Shown piece by piece: positions 1-8,044 of a stretch of DNA of 64,000 nt. The stretch comes from Brevundimonas vesicularis. GTDB lineage: Bacteria > Pseudomonadota > Alphaproteobacteria > Caulobacterales > Caulobacteraceae. The stretch's first letter is position 1, and each line of letters opens with the position of its first letter. The stretch is taken from assembly GCF_027105095.1 (NCBI RefSeq), contig NZ_CP114278.1, forward strand, positions 868,001-932,000. Direction: 5' to 3'. Both the position numbers and the translations under genes were made by a program. The notes under the pieces were generated by a model, which had not been told where the DNA came from, did no database searches, and saw only the letters and a list, made by a program, of their open reading frames with translations.

Positions 1-2
1 CC

Positions 3-146
3 ATCGCGCGCGAGAAGCGGATCAAGAAGTGGCTGCGGGACTGGAAGCTGAAGCTAATCGAGGCGGAGAACCCGGAATGGCGGGATCTGGCCGAGGACTG
101 GTTTCCGGTGAGCGATCCGAACTGGCGACCACCGGTGGAAGATTAG
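3..146 (+). CDS. GIY-YIG family nuclease, C-terminal fragment
   Basis: The window opens inside this gene and only the last 47 codons are visible, so the catalytic GIY-YIG core is not seen. The basic tail with REKRIKKWLRDWK followed by NPEWRDLAEDW matches the usual end of the small single-domain GIY-YIG proteins (about 90-110 residues) that are common in Alphaproteobacteria. The family is related to the UvrC/homing endonuclease catalytic domain, but the cellular role of these small members is not established. The stop codon lies two bases before a long inverted-repeat element (148-331), a neighbourhood worth noting because a nuclease beside a palindrome can mean a functional pairing. The family assignment rests on the C-terminal signature alone. 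Confidence 0.7.
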   Translation: MAREKRIKKWLRDWKLKLIEAENPEWRDLAEDWFPVSDPNWRPPVED

Positions 147-147
147 C

Positions 148-331
148 TTTCGTCATCCTCCGGCGACCCTTGCGCAAGCGAGGGGAGACCGGGGGACCCA
201 GCGGCGCGCGCTAGCGCGAACCTGTTGCGGACGCGGTGTTTGAGATCGTGCGGCGTTGAGATTTCGCCTGACGGCGCCGCTGGGTCCCCCGGTCTGCGCC
301 GCGAAGCGCGGCTTGCCGGAGGATGACGAAA
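148..331. repeat. Imperfect 184-bp palindromic (MITE/REP-like) element
   Basis: The left arm (148-207) and right arm (274-331) are inverted copies. Each outer end carries TTTCGTCATCCTCCGGC or its complement, and each inner end carries GACCGGGGGACCCAGCGGCGC or its complement (first part of a longer match). A variable middle portion in each arm is itself a small hairpin (TTGCGCAA-like on the left, CGCGAAGCGCG-like on the right). About 66 bp of non-palindromic sequence separates the arms. No transposase is encoded inside. A further partial end motif CGTCATCCTCC occurs at 399-409. The structure looks like a dispersed non-autonomous repeat; copy number elsewhere in the genome is not visible here. 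Confidence 0.75.
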
Positions 332-424
332 CGATGGGTTAGCCGTCCTATTCCGATAAGGTCAGCCCAACGATTCCAACACCCTGCCGCCCGCCAGCGT
401 CATCCTCCTGCCCACGGCTCCAAA

Positions 425-470
425 CCGTGCGATCCTGTCTCGGTTCGTCCGCAGGGGACGCATCGCACGG
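425..470. repeat. Small hairpin downstream of prmC
   Basis: CCGTGCGAT at 425-433 is repeated as its exact complement ATCGCACGG at 462-470, with 28 bp between. No U-tract follows on either strand, so it is not a typical intrinsic terminator. It lies between the 148-331 palindrome and the end of prmC. Apart from the elements listed here, nothing else was seen in the gene-free stretch 147-541. Confidence 0.5.
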
Positions 471-486
471 CCGGGGAGGGCCAATT

Positions 487-510
487 CAGACGAATTAGAC
501 GAATTAGACG
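487..510. repeat. 9-bp direct repeat (AATTAGACG)n, locus 1
   Basis: The 9-mer AATTAGACG is present in two complete tandem copies, preceded by the partial copy AGACG. It lies about 30 bp beyond the prmC stop codon on prmC's 3' side. The same tandem array recurs at 44963-44985, again just behind the stop of a minus-strand gene. Confidence 0.6.
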
Positions 511-541
511 GTGTTTTTGTCCGCCGACCGTCTGATCTCGG

Positions 542-1453
542 TCAGTCCTGCGGGATCGGATTGGTGCGCGGGTCCGGGCCGTTGGTGACGACGCGGTCGC
601 GCTCGCCCAGGTCCTTGATGATCTTGACGTCGGTGAAGCCGGCGGCCTCGAACAGCGCCTTGACCTGCGGGCCCTGATCAAAGCCGATCTCGACGGCGAA
701 GACGCCCAGCGGCTTCAGGATGCGTTTCACCTCGGGCGCCAGATCACGATAGGCCTGCAAGCCGTCGGGGCCGCCGTCCAGCGCCAGGTGCGGGTCGTGG
801 TCGCGGACCTCCGGGTCCAGGGTCGCGATATGGTCGGTCGGGATATAGGGCGGGTTGGACAGCACCAGGTCGAAGCTGGCGTCGCCGAAGCCCGCGGCCC
901 ATTCGGTGCGCAGGAAGGTCGCGCGCTCATTCAGGTCCAGGTTGGCGGCGTTCTCCTTGGCCACCGCCAGGGCCTCGGACGAGATGTCGGTGCCGACCCC
1001 GCGCGCGGCCGGCCGCTCGGCCAGAAGCGCCAAGAGGATCGCGCCCGAGCCGGTGCCCAGGTCGATGGCGTCGAAGGCCTCGTTCTTGCCGAAGGCCAGC
1101 ATGGAGACGTCCATCAGGGTCTCGGTGTCGGGGCGGGGGCTGAGGACGTCGGGGGTGACGTTCAGCATGATCTTCCAGAAGCCCTTCTTGCCGACGATGC
1201 GCGAGACGGGCTCGCGCTTCAAGCGGCGCTCGACCATGGCCTCATAGGCGCTCAGCTGGTCGGCGGTGATGGGCCGATAGGGGTCGGTCAGGATGTCCAT
1301 GCGGCTGGCGCCGGCGGCGGCCTCCAGCAGCAGGCGGGCGTCGATGGCGGGGCTGTCGATGCGGCCGGTCTTCAGCCGGGCCTGCGCCGCCTTCCAGGCG
1401 GTCAGCAGGGTGGGGGCGTCGGTGTCGGACTTGGGCGTGATGGGGTCGGTCAT
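542..1453 (-). CDS. prmC: Peptide chain release factor N5-glutamine methyltransferase PrmC
   Basis: PrmC methylates the glutamine of the GGQ motif in release factors RF1 and RF2 using S-adenosylmethionine, which speeds translation termination in the cytoplasm. The 303-residue length is normal. An N-terminal helical domain is followed by the Rossmann methyltransferase fold, with the SAM-binding motif DLGTGSG at residues 131-137 and the catalytic NPPY motif at 200-203 that holds the substrate amide. RPDTE at 107-111 is also typical. The ATG start is six bases from the next open frame on the opposite strand. prfA, the usual neighbour, is not on the near side within the window. Identification is secure. 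Confidence 0.95.
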   Translation of the reverse strand: MTDPITPKSDTDAPTLLTAWKAAQARLKTGRIDSPAIDARLLLEAAAGASRMDILTDPYRPITADQLSAYEAMVERRLKREPVSRIVGKKGFWKIMLNVTPDVLSPRPDTETLMDVSMLAFGKNEAFDAIDLGTGSGAILLALLAERPAARGVGTDISSEALAVAKENAANLDLNERATFLRTEWAAGFGDASFDLVLSNPPYIPTDHIATLDPEVRDHDPHLALDGGPDGLQAYRDLAPEVKRILKPLGVFAVEIGFDQGPQVKALFEAAGFTDVKIIKDLGERDRVVTNGPDPRTNPIPQD

Positions 1454-1533
1454 GGGCGTTGATTGGCCCGGCCCGGCGACGATTTCAAGCGCGACGGGAG
1501 GAACGCGAGGCCAGCTTGACCGTTCGCGTCGGG

Positions 1534-2820
1534 ATGACTGCGCGCCGCCCCTCCCGCCTCGCCCCGCTTCGCAACCTGTTCGCCCGGGCGCCCATGCCGG
1601 CCGAGCGCGGCCGGGTGTGGAAGTTCCTGGGCGCCGCCGCCGGGGGTCTGGCCGCCGGCGCCGGCGCCGCCCACCTGCTCTACAGCCAGGGGCACAAGGT
1701 CGGTGTCGAGCTGCGCGCGCCTCGCCCCGAGCCCCTGCCGCCCAAGGTCCCCACGCCCGAGGACTATGAGGCCCAGGAGCCCGGTCGCGGCCGCATGGCC
1801 AAACGGCCCGAGCACATTCCGCACCGGGGCTGGTCCGACATCGTCTGGCGCACCGGCGGGTCCTATTTCGGCGACCGGGTCGGCTTCGTCGCCGGCGGCG
1901 TGACCTTCTTCACCCTGCTGTCGCTGTTCCCGCTCCTCGGGACGTTCGTGACGCTCTACGGCCTGTTCGCCGATCCGGCCGACGCCTGGGCCCGGCTTCA
2001 GTTCCTCTATGCGCTTCTGCCCTCCAGCATCGCCGAGTTCCTGGGCGGGGAGATGCAGCGGCTGGCGGCCAACTCCAACAGCCAGCTGACCTTCACCCTG
2101 ATCTGGACTCTGGCCCTGTCGCTGTGGACCGCCAACGGGGCGGTGAAGGTGCTGTTCTACGGCCTGAACGTCGCCTACCACGAGGTCGAGAAGCGCAACA
2201 TCGTGCGCTACAACCTGATCTGCATGGTCTTCACCGTCGGGGCCATCGTCGCCGTGATGCTGACCTCGGTCCTGGTCGTCGGGGTACCGGTTGTGGTGCG
2301 GCTGTTTGGGCTGGAGGAGGAGTGGGGCCTGATCGCGCCGCTGCGCTGGCCGCTGCTGCTGGCGGGCTATATCGCGGCCCTGACCGTCATCTATCGCTTC
2401 GGCCCCTGCCGTCAGCGCGCCCGCTGGCGCTGGGTCACGCCGGGCGCGATCTTCGCGGCGGTGCTCAGCCTGACGGTGTCCTTCCTGTTCAGCTGGTATC
2501 TGTCCAACTTCGTGCGGACCGACAGCTACGGCCCGCTTGCGGCCATGATGGGTTTCCTGCTGTGGACCTGGCTGTCGGTGCAGGTGATCCTGATGGGCGC
2601 CGAGCTGAACGCCGAGATCGAGCACCAGACCGCCGTGGACACCACGACCGGCAAGCCCCTGCCGATCGGCGAGCGGGGCGCCAAGGTCGCCGACAGCATC
2701 GGCGCCCGCCGCGGCAACCCCGCCGCTCTCGCCTTCACCCAGCGCCAGGCCGAGCGGGTGGCGGACCGCCTGCGCGGCCGCCAGAACCGCAAGGCCGCCG
2801 AGCGCGTCGCTACAGAATGA
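1534..2820 (+). CDS. YihY/BrkB family inner-membrane protein
   Basis: The roughly 428-residue product belongs to the YihY/virulence factor BrkB (UPF0761) family. These are polytopic inner-membrane proteins; they were once misnamed ribonuclease BN, and their function is not settled. A cytoplasmic N-terminal region of about 100 residues with a possible membrane-like Ala/Gly segment precedes the core. The core begins with the typical [25 protein letters not shown] and [24 protein letters not shown] blocks (each shown only in part), followed by several hydrophobic helices and the conserved [18 protein letters not shown] region. The C-terminal tail is basic and soluble. ATG at 1534 is chosen; a TTG at 1459 and an ATG at 1594 are alternatives. 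It converges on hslU, overlapping its 3' end by 11 bp. Confidence 0.85.
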   Translation: MTARRPSRLAPLRNLFARAPMPAERGRVWKFLGAAAGGLAAGAGAAHLLYSQGHKVGVELRAPRPEPLPPKVPTPEDYEAQEPGRGRMAKRPEHIPHRGWSDIVWRTGGSYFGDRVGFVAGGVTFFTLLSLFPLLGTFVTLYGLFADPADAWARLQFLYALLPSSIAEFLGGEMQRLAANSNSQLTFTLIWTLALSLWTANGAVKVLFYGLNVAYHEVEKRNIVRYNLICMVFTVGAIVAVMLTSVLVVGVPVVVRLFGLEEEWGLIAPLRWPLLLAGYIAALTVIYRFGPCRQRARWRWVTPGAIFAAVLSLTVSFLFSWYLSNFVRTDSYGPLAAMMGFLLWTWLSVQVILMGAELNAEIEHQTAVDTTTGKPLPIGERGAKVADSIGARRGNPAALAFTQRQAERVADRLRGRQNRKAAERVATE

Positions 2821-4111
2821 AGCGGCTCAGATCGACGTCCTTGGTCAGGGCGTCCATCTTCTCGCGCACCGCGTCGCCGTCGAAGGTCACGGTCTGGCCC
2901 GACAGATCCGAAGCCTTGAAGCTGGTCTCCTCCAGCACCCGCTCCATCACGGTCTGAAGCCGGCGCGCGCCGATGTTCTCGACCGCGCTGTTGGCCGCCA
3001 CCGCCGCATCGGCCATCGCCTCGACCGCATCGTCGGTGAAGGTCAGGGTCACGTCCTCGGTCGCCAGCAGGGCCTGGTTCTGACGGATCAGATTGGCTTC
3101 CGGCTCGGTCAGGATGCGCCTGAAGTCGTCGCGCGTCAGGGCCTTCAGCTCGACCCGGATCGGCAGGCGTCCCTGAAGCTCGGGCAGCAGGTCCGAGGGC
3201 TTGGCGACGTGGAAGGCGCCCGAGGCGATGAACAGCACATGATCGGTCTTCACCGGCCCGTACTTAGTCGAGACCGTGGTGCCCTCGATCAGGGGCAGCA
3301 AGTCGCGCTGCACCCCCTCACGCGACACGTCGGCGCCGGATGCGCCTTGGCGAGCCGCCACCTTGTCGATCTCGTCCAGGAAGACGATGCCCTCGTTCTC
3401 GGCCAGTTTCAGCGCCTCCTGCGTCAGGCTGTCCTGATCCAGCAGCTTGTCGCCCTCTTCGGCGATCAGGGGCGTCGTCGCGTCGCGCACGGCCAGCTTG
3501 ACGGTCTTGGTGCGCCCGCCGCCCATCTTGCCCAGCATTTCCGACAGGTTCAGCAGGCCGACATTGCCGCCGCCCGGAATGTCCAGGCCCTGGATCGGAG
3601 AAGCGGTGTCGGCCAGCGCGATCTCGATCTCCTTGTCGTCCAGCTCTCCGGCCCGCAGCTTCTTCCTGAAACTGTCCCGCGTCGCCGGCCCTGCGCCCGG
3701 TCCGACCAGGGCATCCAGGATCCGGTCCTCGGCGGCGGCCTCGGCCTTGGCCCGCACGTCGCCGCGCCGGCGCTCGCGCACCATGATCAGGGCGCTTTCG
3801 ACCAGGTCGCGCACGATCTGATCCACGTCGCGGCCGACATAGCCGACCTCGGTGAATTTGGTCGCCTCGACCTTCAGGAAGGGCGAGCCGGCCAGCCGCG
3901 CCAGCCGACGCGCGATCTCTGTCTTGCCGACGCCGGTCGGGCCGATCATCAGGATGTTCTTGGGCGTCACCTCGTCGCGCAGGTCGGCCGGCACGCGCTT
4001 CCTGCGCCAGCGGTTCCTCAGGGCGACGGCGACGGCGCGCTTGGCGTCGTTCTGGCCGACGATATAGCGATCCAGTTCGGAGACGATCTCGCGGGGGGTC
4101 AGTTCGGTCAT
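2810..4111 (-). CDS. hslU: ATP-dependent protease ATPase subunit HslU (ClpY)
   Basis: HslU is the AAA+ unfoldase of the cytoplasmic HslUV (ClpYQ) protease; it unfolds substrates and feeds them to the HslV peptidase. The 433-residue protein starts [10 protein letters not shown], the standard N-terminus. It has Walker A GPTGVGKT at residues 57-64, the pore loop GYVGRD at 90-95, the intermediate domain, Walker B with FLDEID, and the C-terminal tail DLSRFIL, which docks into HslV. An in-frame open extension to 4174 upstream of the ATG is rejected because the family never has it. hslV is normally next to or near hslU but is not found on the visible side here; the divergent neighbour is a GNAT gene. 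Confidence 0.97.
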   Translation of the reverse strand: MTELTPREIVSELDRYIVGQNDAKRAVAVALRNRWRRKRVPADLRDEVTPKNILMIGPTGVGKTEIARRLARLAGSPFLKVEATKFTEVGYVGRDVDQIVRDLVESALIMVRERRRGDVRAKAEAAAEDRILDALVGPGAGPATRDSFRKKLRAGELDDKEIEIALADTASPIQGLDIPGGGNVGLLNLSEMLGKMGGGRTKTVKLAVRDATTPLIAEEGDKLLDQDSLTQEALKLAENEGIVFLDEIDKVAARQGASGADVSREGVQRDLLPLIEGTTVSTKYGPVKTDHVLFIASGAFHVAKPSDLLPELQGRLPIRVELKALTRDDFRRILTEPEANLIRQNQALLATEDVTLTFTDDAVEAMADAAVAANSAVENIGARRLQTVMERVLEETSFKASDLSGQTVTFDGDAVREKMDALTKDVDLSRFIL

Positions 4112-4246
4112 GCGACGCAGATAGGAGAGGCCGAACCGTTGCGGGAGAGGGGCGGGGCGTCGCAGCGCGCACAAAATCCTATCGTCATCGGCGAAAGGGC
4201 GTCATGCCGATCGTCAGGACCGCGTTAGCTGCACCAGAGCCCCTTG

Positions 4247-4777
4247 ATGACACCCTTGCAAACGGATCGTCTAACCCTTCGATCCTTTCAGGCCGGCGAC
4301 GCCGCAGACCTGCTCGCCTATCTTCATCATCCGCGCGCCGCCTGTTTCGCCGCGATGGCGCTTCAGGACATGGCGGCGGCCGAGGCGGAAGTTCTCAAGC
4401 GCGCAGCCGAGGGCGAATATATCGCCGTCCAGTCCAAGGCCGACGGCCATGTCATCGGTGATGTCTTCGCAATGTTCGAGGCGCCGGACACCTGGTCCAT
4501 CGGCTGGAACTTCAACAGCGCCTATGGGGGCGCCGGCTATGCGTCCGAAGCGGCCCGCGCCCTGGTCGACCATCTGTTCAAGGACAAGGCGGCCCGTCGC
4601 CTGTACGCCTATGTCGAGGACGACAATCTGGCGTCACAGAGGCTCTGCGAACGGCTGGGCATGCGGCGAGAAGGACTGTTCCGCGAGTTCATCTCGTTCG
4701 TGAACGACGCCGCGGGCCAGCCGATCTACGTCAACACGTGTCAGTACGCCCTTCTGCGACACGAATGGCGAGCCTGA
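4247..4777 (+). CDS. GNAT family N-acetyltransferase (RimJ/RimL type)
   Basis: The 176-residue protein has the layout of RimJ/RimL-like acetyltransferases: TDRLTLRSFQ near the N-terminus, a central beta sheet, the acetyl-CoA loop region GGAGYASEAARALVDHLF (residues about 96-113), and the C-terminal DNLASQRLCERLGMRREG signature. Such enzymes transfer acetyl groups from acetyl-CoA to an N-terminal or small-molecule amine; the substrate cannot be read from sequence. ATG 4247 follows an in-frame TTG at 4244. It is divergent from hslU with about 135 bp between them, and convergent with ppa across a shared hairpin. Confidence 0.85.
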   Translation: MTPLQTDRLTLRSFQAGDAADLLAYLHHPRAACFAAMALQDMAAAEAEVLKRAAEGEYIAVQSKADGHVIGDVFAMFEAPDTWSIGWNFNSAYGGAGYASEAARALVDHLFKDKAARRLYAYVEDDNLASQRLCERLGMRREGLFREFISFVNDAAGQPIYVNTCQYALLRHEWRA

Positions 4778-4783
4778 CGGTCA

Positions 4784-4816
4784 GCAAAAAGGCGTCCCCC
4801 GGTCGGAGGACGCCTT
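4784..4816 (-). terminator. Intrinsic terminator of ppa
   Basis: AAGGCGTCC (4789-4797) pairs with GGACGCCTT (4808-4816) around a 10-nt loop. Read on the minus strand the stem is followed by a run of five T (4790-4786), the layout of a rho-independent terminator for ppa. On the plus strand there is no T-run, though the stem could still slow transcription leaving the GNAT gene. Confidence 0.8.
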
Positions 4817-4842
4817 CAGGCTTCAAGCGCCTGTCGACCAAA

Positions 4843-5403
4843 TCAGGCGGCGTTGGCGGCCTTGTTCTTGGCCAGCTTGTCCTGGTGGGCCTGCATGCCC
4901 TTGGCGATCAGGTCGGCGGCCTCGCCGGCATCGCCCCAGCCCTCGACCTTGACCGACTTGCCCTTCTCCAGGTCCTTGTAGCGGGTGAAGAAGTGCTCGA
5001 TCTGCTCGATCAGGATGGCCGGCAGCTGACGATAGCTGGCGATCTCGGTGTAGTAGGGGTTCAGCTTGTCGACCGGCACGGCCAGGATCTTTTCGTCGCC
5101 GCCGGCCTCGTCTGTCATCTTCAGCACGCCGATGGGGCGCGAGCGGATGACGCAGCCCGGAACGACCGGCGTCGGGTTCAGCACGATCACGTCGCAGGGG
5201 TCGCCGTCGTCCGACAGGGTGTGCGGCACGAAGCCGTAGTTGCCCGGATAGTACATGGCGGTGTGAAGGAAGCGGTCGACGAACAGGGCGCCCGAGGCCT
5301 TGTCCATCTCGTATTTCACCGGCAGGCCGCCCTGCGGGATTTCGATGATGACGTTGATGTCCCAGGGAGCGTTCGGGCCGACGGGAATGGCGTCGAGGTT
5401 CAT
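4843..5403 (-). CDS. ppa: Inorganic pyrophosphatase
   Basis: This cytoplasmic family I pyrophosphatase hydrolyses pyrophosphate to two phosphates, pulling biosynthetic reactions forward. The 186-residue protein carries the metal- and phosphate-binding residues of the family: E21, K30, the DGDPCDV signature at 66-72 with three aspartates, and D103 in GGDEK. The ATG at 5403 gives the standard MNLDAIPVG start; the frame stays open to 5469 but the extra residues are not family-like. A terminator follows at 4784-4816. The C-terminal tail is Lys/Ala-rich. Confidence 0.96.
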   Translation of the reverse strand: MNLDAIPVGPNAPWDINVIIEIPQGGLPVKYEMDKASGALFVDRFLHTAMYYPGNYGFVPHTLSDDGDPCDVIVLNPTPVVPGCVIRSRPIGVLKMTDEAGGDEKILAVPVDKLNPYYTEIASYRQLPAILIEQIEHFFTRYKDLEKGKSVKVEGWGDAGEAADLIAKGMQAHQDKLAKNKAANAA

Positions 5404-5543
5404 GGCGGGTCTTTGCTGCGACTGCGAAACTTTGAAAGGCGAAGGGTGATAGGCTCCCCGGCCCGTCACGGCAAGGGCGACATGTGGCGAACACGGGCCT
5501 CGGCGGGCTTGCGTGGCGGCGCATCATCGCGGACATCTGGATC

Positions 5544-6227
5544 ATGACCTGGACCGATTGGGCCGCGCTTGCGCTCTTCTTCATCTGCTGGCTGGGATAC
5601 AGCCCGATCCTGTCGCTGATCAGCCGCAGGGGCGGTTCGTTGAACGAGGACATGGTGCATGTCCGCGCGGTTTGGATGCAGTCGATGGCTCACCGCGAAA
5701 TCCGGCTGGTGGACAGTCAGTTGATGGGCCATTCGATCAACTCGGCGTCCTTCTTCGCCTCGACCAACCTGCTGTTGATCGCGGCGGTGGCGGGCATTCT
5801 GTTCGGCGGCGAAAGCGCGCTTCAGGGGTTCGCGGCCGTTGGGGCGGAAAACGTGCCGATGAAGATTCTGGAGGCGAAGCTGGCGCTGGTGCTGATCTGC
5901 CTGGCGCGCGGTTTTCTGGATTTCATCTGGGCGCTGCGCCAGATGAACTACACCCTGGCGTTGATCGGCGCGGCGCCGGAAATCCACACCAAGACCGACC
6001 GCATGGCCTTCAGCGAGGCGGCGGGACAGCTTCTGAACCCGGCGCTCAGTTCCTTCAGTCAGGGTGTGCGCGGCTATTATTTCGCCCTGGCGGCGGCGGC
6101 CTGGCTGTTCGGACCGCTATGGCTGGCCTTGGGCGTCGCCTCGTCGTTCGGCCTGTTGATCTATCGCCAGGAGGCGTCGCCTGCCGCCCGCGCCATCCGC
6201 AACGCACGGCGGCTGCTGGAACACTGA
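5544..6227 (+). CDS. DUF599 family inner-membrane protein
   Basis: The 227-residue protein fits the DUF599 family of proteobacterial membrane proteins of unknown function. It opens with the hydrophobic helix TDWAALALFFICWLGYSP, followed by a basic turn with MVHVRAVWMQSMAHREIRLVD (shown in part) and three more membrane segments near residues 70-90, 110-130 and 170-200. ATG 5544 is preferred because it brings the first helix to the N-terminus; a GTG at 5484 would add 20 residues. It is divergent from ppa and is followed by a candidate small RNA and terminator. Confidence 0.75.
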   Translation: MTWTDWAALALFFICWLGYSPILSLISRRGGSLNEDMVHVRAVWMQSMAHREIRLVDSQLMGHSINSASFFASTNLLLIAAVAGILFGGESALQGFAAVGAENVPMKILEAKLALVLICLARGFLDFIWALRQMNYTLALIGAAPEIHTKTDRMAFSEAAGQLLNPALSSFSQGVRGYYFALAAAAWLFGPLWLALGVASSFGLLIYRQEASPAARAIRNARRLLEH

Positions 6228-6380
6228 TCAACGCTATTACGCAGTTGCGAAACGAACGCCGCGTCCCAGGCCGGTCTAAATGCCGTCATCATTAGCTTGG
6301 CGGGGCCATATTTCCGTAACAAGGCGTGACCGCAGCGGCTTGCATTGGCCTTGACCCATTGTGCATCGCAACCTAAGTTG

Positions 6381-6469
6381 ACCTCTGACGCCTCCGGGCG
6401 TCTTGCCCTTCCTGGGCGTTTCCTCCCTATAGACTTGTAATGCCGCACCCTCGGGTGCGGCTTTTTTTT
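6381..6469 (+). ncRNA. Candidate small RNA with anti-Shine-Dalgarno-like segment
   Basis: About 90 nt fold into three tandem hairpins: GACGCC-TCCG-GGCGTC (6387-6402), GCCC-TTCCT-GGGC (6405-6417) and the strong terminator stem 6442-6461 with eight T. Between the second and third lies the unpaired pyrimidine stretch TTTCCTCCCT (6419-6428), complementary to a Shine-Dalgarno sequence. TTGACC-like and CCTAAG boxes lie just upstream (about 6351-6376), compatible with a promoter. Short RNAs with exposed CCTCC segments are known in Alphaproteobacteria. No homologous family was assigned; the 5' end is inferred. Confidence 0.45.
6442..6469 (+). terminator. Rho-independent terminator
   Basis: GCCGCACCC (6442-6450) pairs with GGTGCGGC around a TCG loop, followed by eight consecutive T. 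This is among the best-formed intrinsic terminators in the window. It ends the candidate small RNA and would also stop read-through from the DUF599 gene toward the convergent amidohydrolase gene. On the minus strand no T-run follows. Confidence 0.9.
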
Positions 6470-6487
6470 GATCTGATCAGCGATCAG

Positions 6488-7312
6488 TCAGGCCGACCAC
6501 GCGTCCGCGCACAGGGCTGCGATCACGCGCGACAAGGCCTTTTGCGTCTTGGCGTAGGTCGCGTTGGGGGCCAGCGTCGTCTCGTCCAGATACAGTTTGC
6601 GGCTCATTTCGATCTGGATGGCCTCATAGCCCTCGTCCGGGCGGCCCCAGCGTTGGGTGGACCAACCGCCGGCGTAGGGGTGGTTCTGCGCCACGCGCCA
6701 GCCCAAGGCCTCGAACAACTCACGCAGCCGTCGGCTGAGCCGTGCGCTGCACGACGAGCCGTAACGGTCGCCCAGCACGACCTCGGCCCCGACGGCGCGC
6801 GCCGGCATCGAATGCCAGTCGATCAACACGGCTCGCCCGTGCCTCGCGCGCGTCGCCTGCATCCGTTCGCCCAAGGCTTGGTGATAGGGGGCGTGGACCC
6901 TGGCGATGCGGTGTCGAGCCTCCGCCAGCGTCAGCCGGCGCGCGTAAAGCGGCGTCCCGTCGCCGGCCAGCCGGGGAATCACGCCATAACCGGCGGCCGT
7001 CTTGGCCCCGACGGGCCCGTCCAGATCCGCCATCAGGGCTGGATCAAGCTCCGACGGATCACGGTTCAGATCGACATAGGCCCGACCGATCCGCCCTTCG
7101 ATCAGCGCGGCTCCTCTGCGCGGTCCCTCTTCGATCAAGCGCCCGACCAGGGCGTCCTCGGCGCTTTTCAGGCTGGCGCGCGACAGGCCTGGCGCCGCGC
7201 CCATGTCGTCGGGATAAAGGTCGCCCGAGTGGGGCGAGGCGAAGATCAGCGCCGTCGCGGGCGCGTCCGCCGCCGGGGCGGTGATCGAAAAGCTGTCGCC
7301 GCCGTCGGTCAT
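6488..7312 (-). CDS. N-formylglutamate amidohydrolase family protein
   Basis: The 274-residue protein belongs to the N-formylglutamate amidohydrolase (FGase/HutG-like) family, which cleaves N-formyl-L-glutamate to formate and glutamate at the end of one histidine degradation route. Family blocks are visible: FASPHSGDLYP (residues about 24-34), the RAYVDLNRDPSELDP stretch near 77-91, VLIDWHSMP near 163-171 and the NHPYAGGWSTQRWG block near 211-224. The metal ligands are expected among the His, Asp and Glu residues of these blocks. No other hut gene is adjacent, so a role in histidine catabolism is possible but not shown; some relatives act on other formylated or acylated amino acids. Confidence 0.85.
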   Translation of the reverse strand: MTDGGDSFSITAPAADAPATALIFASPHSGDLYPDDMGAAPGLSRASLKSAEDALVGRLIEEGPRRGAALIEGRIGRAYVDLNRDPSELDPALMADLDGPVGAKTAAGYGVIPRLAGDGTPLYARRLTLAEARHRIARVHAPYHQALGERMQATRARHGRAVLIDWHSMPARAVGAEVVLGDRYGSSCSARLSRRLRELFEALGWRVAQNHPYAGGWSTQRWGRPDEGYEAIQIEMSRKLYLDETTLAPNATYAKTQKALSRVIAALCADAWSA

Positions 7313-7424
7313 GCCCCCGCTTAGCGCGTTTCGCTGTGGAAGGAAGTCGGCTGACCGGCGAATTTCATCGGCGGTTTACCGTTGCGGCCCTAGGCTGGCC
7401 GTCTGTCTCAAGGGTGTTTCTCGA

Positions 7425-7781
7425 ATGGCGCGTATTCTCCTGGCCGAAGACGACGGTTCATTGCGCGGATTTCTGACGCGCGCGCTGGAGCGGGCGGGCC
7501 ACCAGGTCATCGACTGCGAGAACGGCGACGACGCCATCGACGCCCTGGAACACGGTCCCTACGACCTGCTTCTAACCGACATCGTCATGCCAGGCGCGGA
7601 CGGGATCGAGGTCGCCCGCGTCGCCGCCGCCCGCCAACCCGGCCTGCGCATCATGTTCATCACCGGTTTCGCCGCCGTGGCCCTGACGGCCGCCCAGGCC
7701 ACGCCGGACGCCAAGGTGTTGTCCAAGCCCGTCCACCTGCGCGATCTGGTCAATGAGGTCGAGCGGATGGTCGCCGCCTGA
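7425..7781 (+). CDS. cpdR: Single-domain response regulator CpdR
   Basis: The 118-residue receiver-only protein closely fits CpdR: MARILLAEDD start, phospho-acceptor D52 in LLTDIVMPG, GFAAVAL at 81-87 and the lysine K101 in LSKPVHLRDLVNEV. In Caulobacter crescentus, unphosphorylated CpdR primes the ClpXP protease and directs it to the cell pole for degradation of CtrA and other substrates, with phosphate supplied by the CckA-ChpT relay. The protein ends in AA; the C-terminal di-alanine of Caulobacter CpdR is known to matter for its own degradation. The gene stands alone. The reading frame is open back to 7281, but ATG 7425 gives the family start. Confidence 0.92.
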   Translation: MARILLAEDDGSLRGFLTRALERAGHQVIDCENGDDAIDALEHGPYDLLLTDIVMPGADGIEVARVAAARQPGLRIMFITGFAAVALTAAQATPDAKVLSKPVHLRDLVNEVERMVAA

Positions 7782-7845
7782 ACCTTCCCTGCGGCTGGGC
7801 CGAGCGGCGTTTGGCGAGAAATCGCATTCTTGCCGCTAAATCGGC

Positions 7846-7874
7846 TTGATGCCGACCGGCCTCGCCGCTATACG
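7846..7874 (+). promoter_or_regulatory. Promoter of tRNA-Val
   Basis: TTGATG at 7846-7851 and GCTATACG at 7867-7874 match the Caulobacter housekeeping promoter pattern (TTGAC-like -35, GCTANAWC-like -10) at a normal spacing. Transcription would begin near 7880, about 38 nt before the tRNA. The leader holds the hairpin GCTCCGAA (7887-7894) / TTCGGAGC (7902-7909), which may help 5' processing. Confidence 0.6.
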
Positions 7875-7917
7875 ACCGCTCTTCCCGCTCCGAAGACGTT
7901 TTTCGGAGCCCTACGGC

Positions 7918-7992
7918 GGATGCGTAGCTCAGCGGGAGAGCACCTCGTTGACATCGAGGGGGTCACAGGTTCAATCCCTGTCGCGTCCACCA
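7918..7992 (+). tRNA. tRNA-Val (GAC)
   Basis: A complete cloverleaf can be drawn. The acceptor stem GGATGCG pairs with CGCGTCC with one G-U; the D arm contains GCTCAGCGGGAGAGC; the anticodon stem CCTCG/CGAGG holds anticodon GAC at 7950-7952; the T arm contains GGTTCAATCC. The discriminator base is A (7989) and CCA is encoded at 7990-7992. No integrase gene or attachment-site repeat was seen next to it. Confidence 0.97.
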
Positions 7993-8044
7993 TTTCTCTT
8001 TCTTTTCAGATTAGTCGCCATCAGCCCTGGCTGGCGCTCGCGCG

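Noticed and set aside
6161-6448. Minus-strand 95-codon frame over the candidate small RNA
   Set aside because: It runs through the terminator stem and the end of the DUF599 gene and has no homology or ribosome site.
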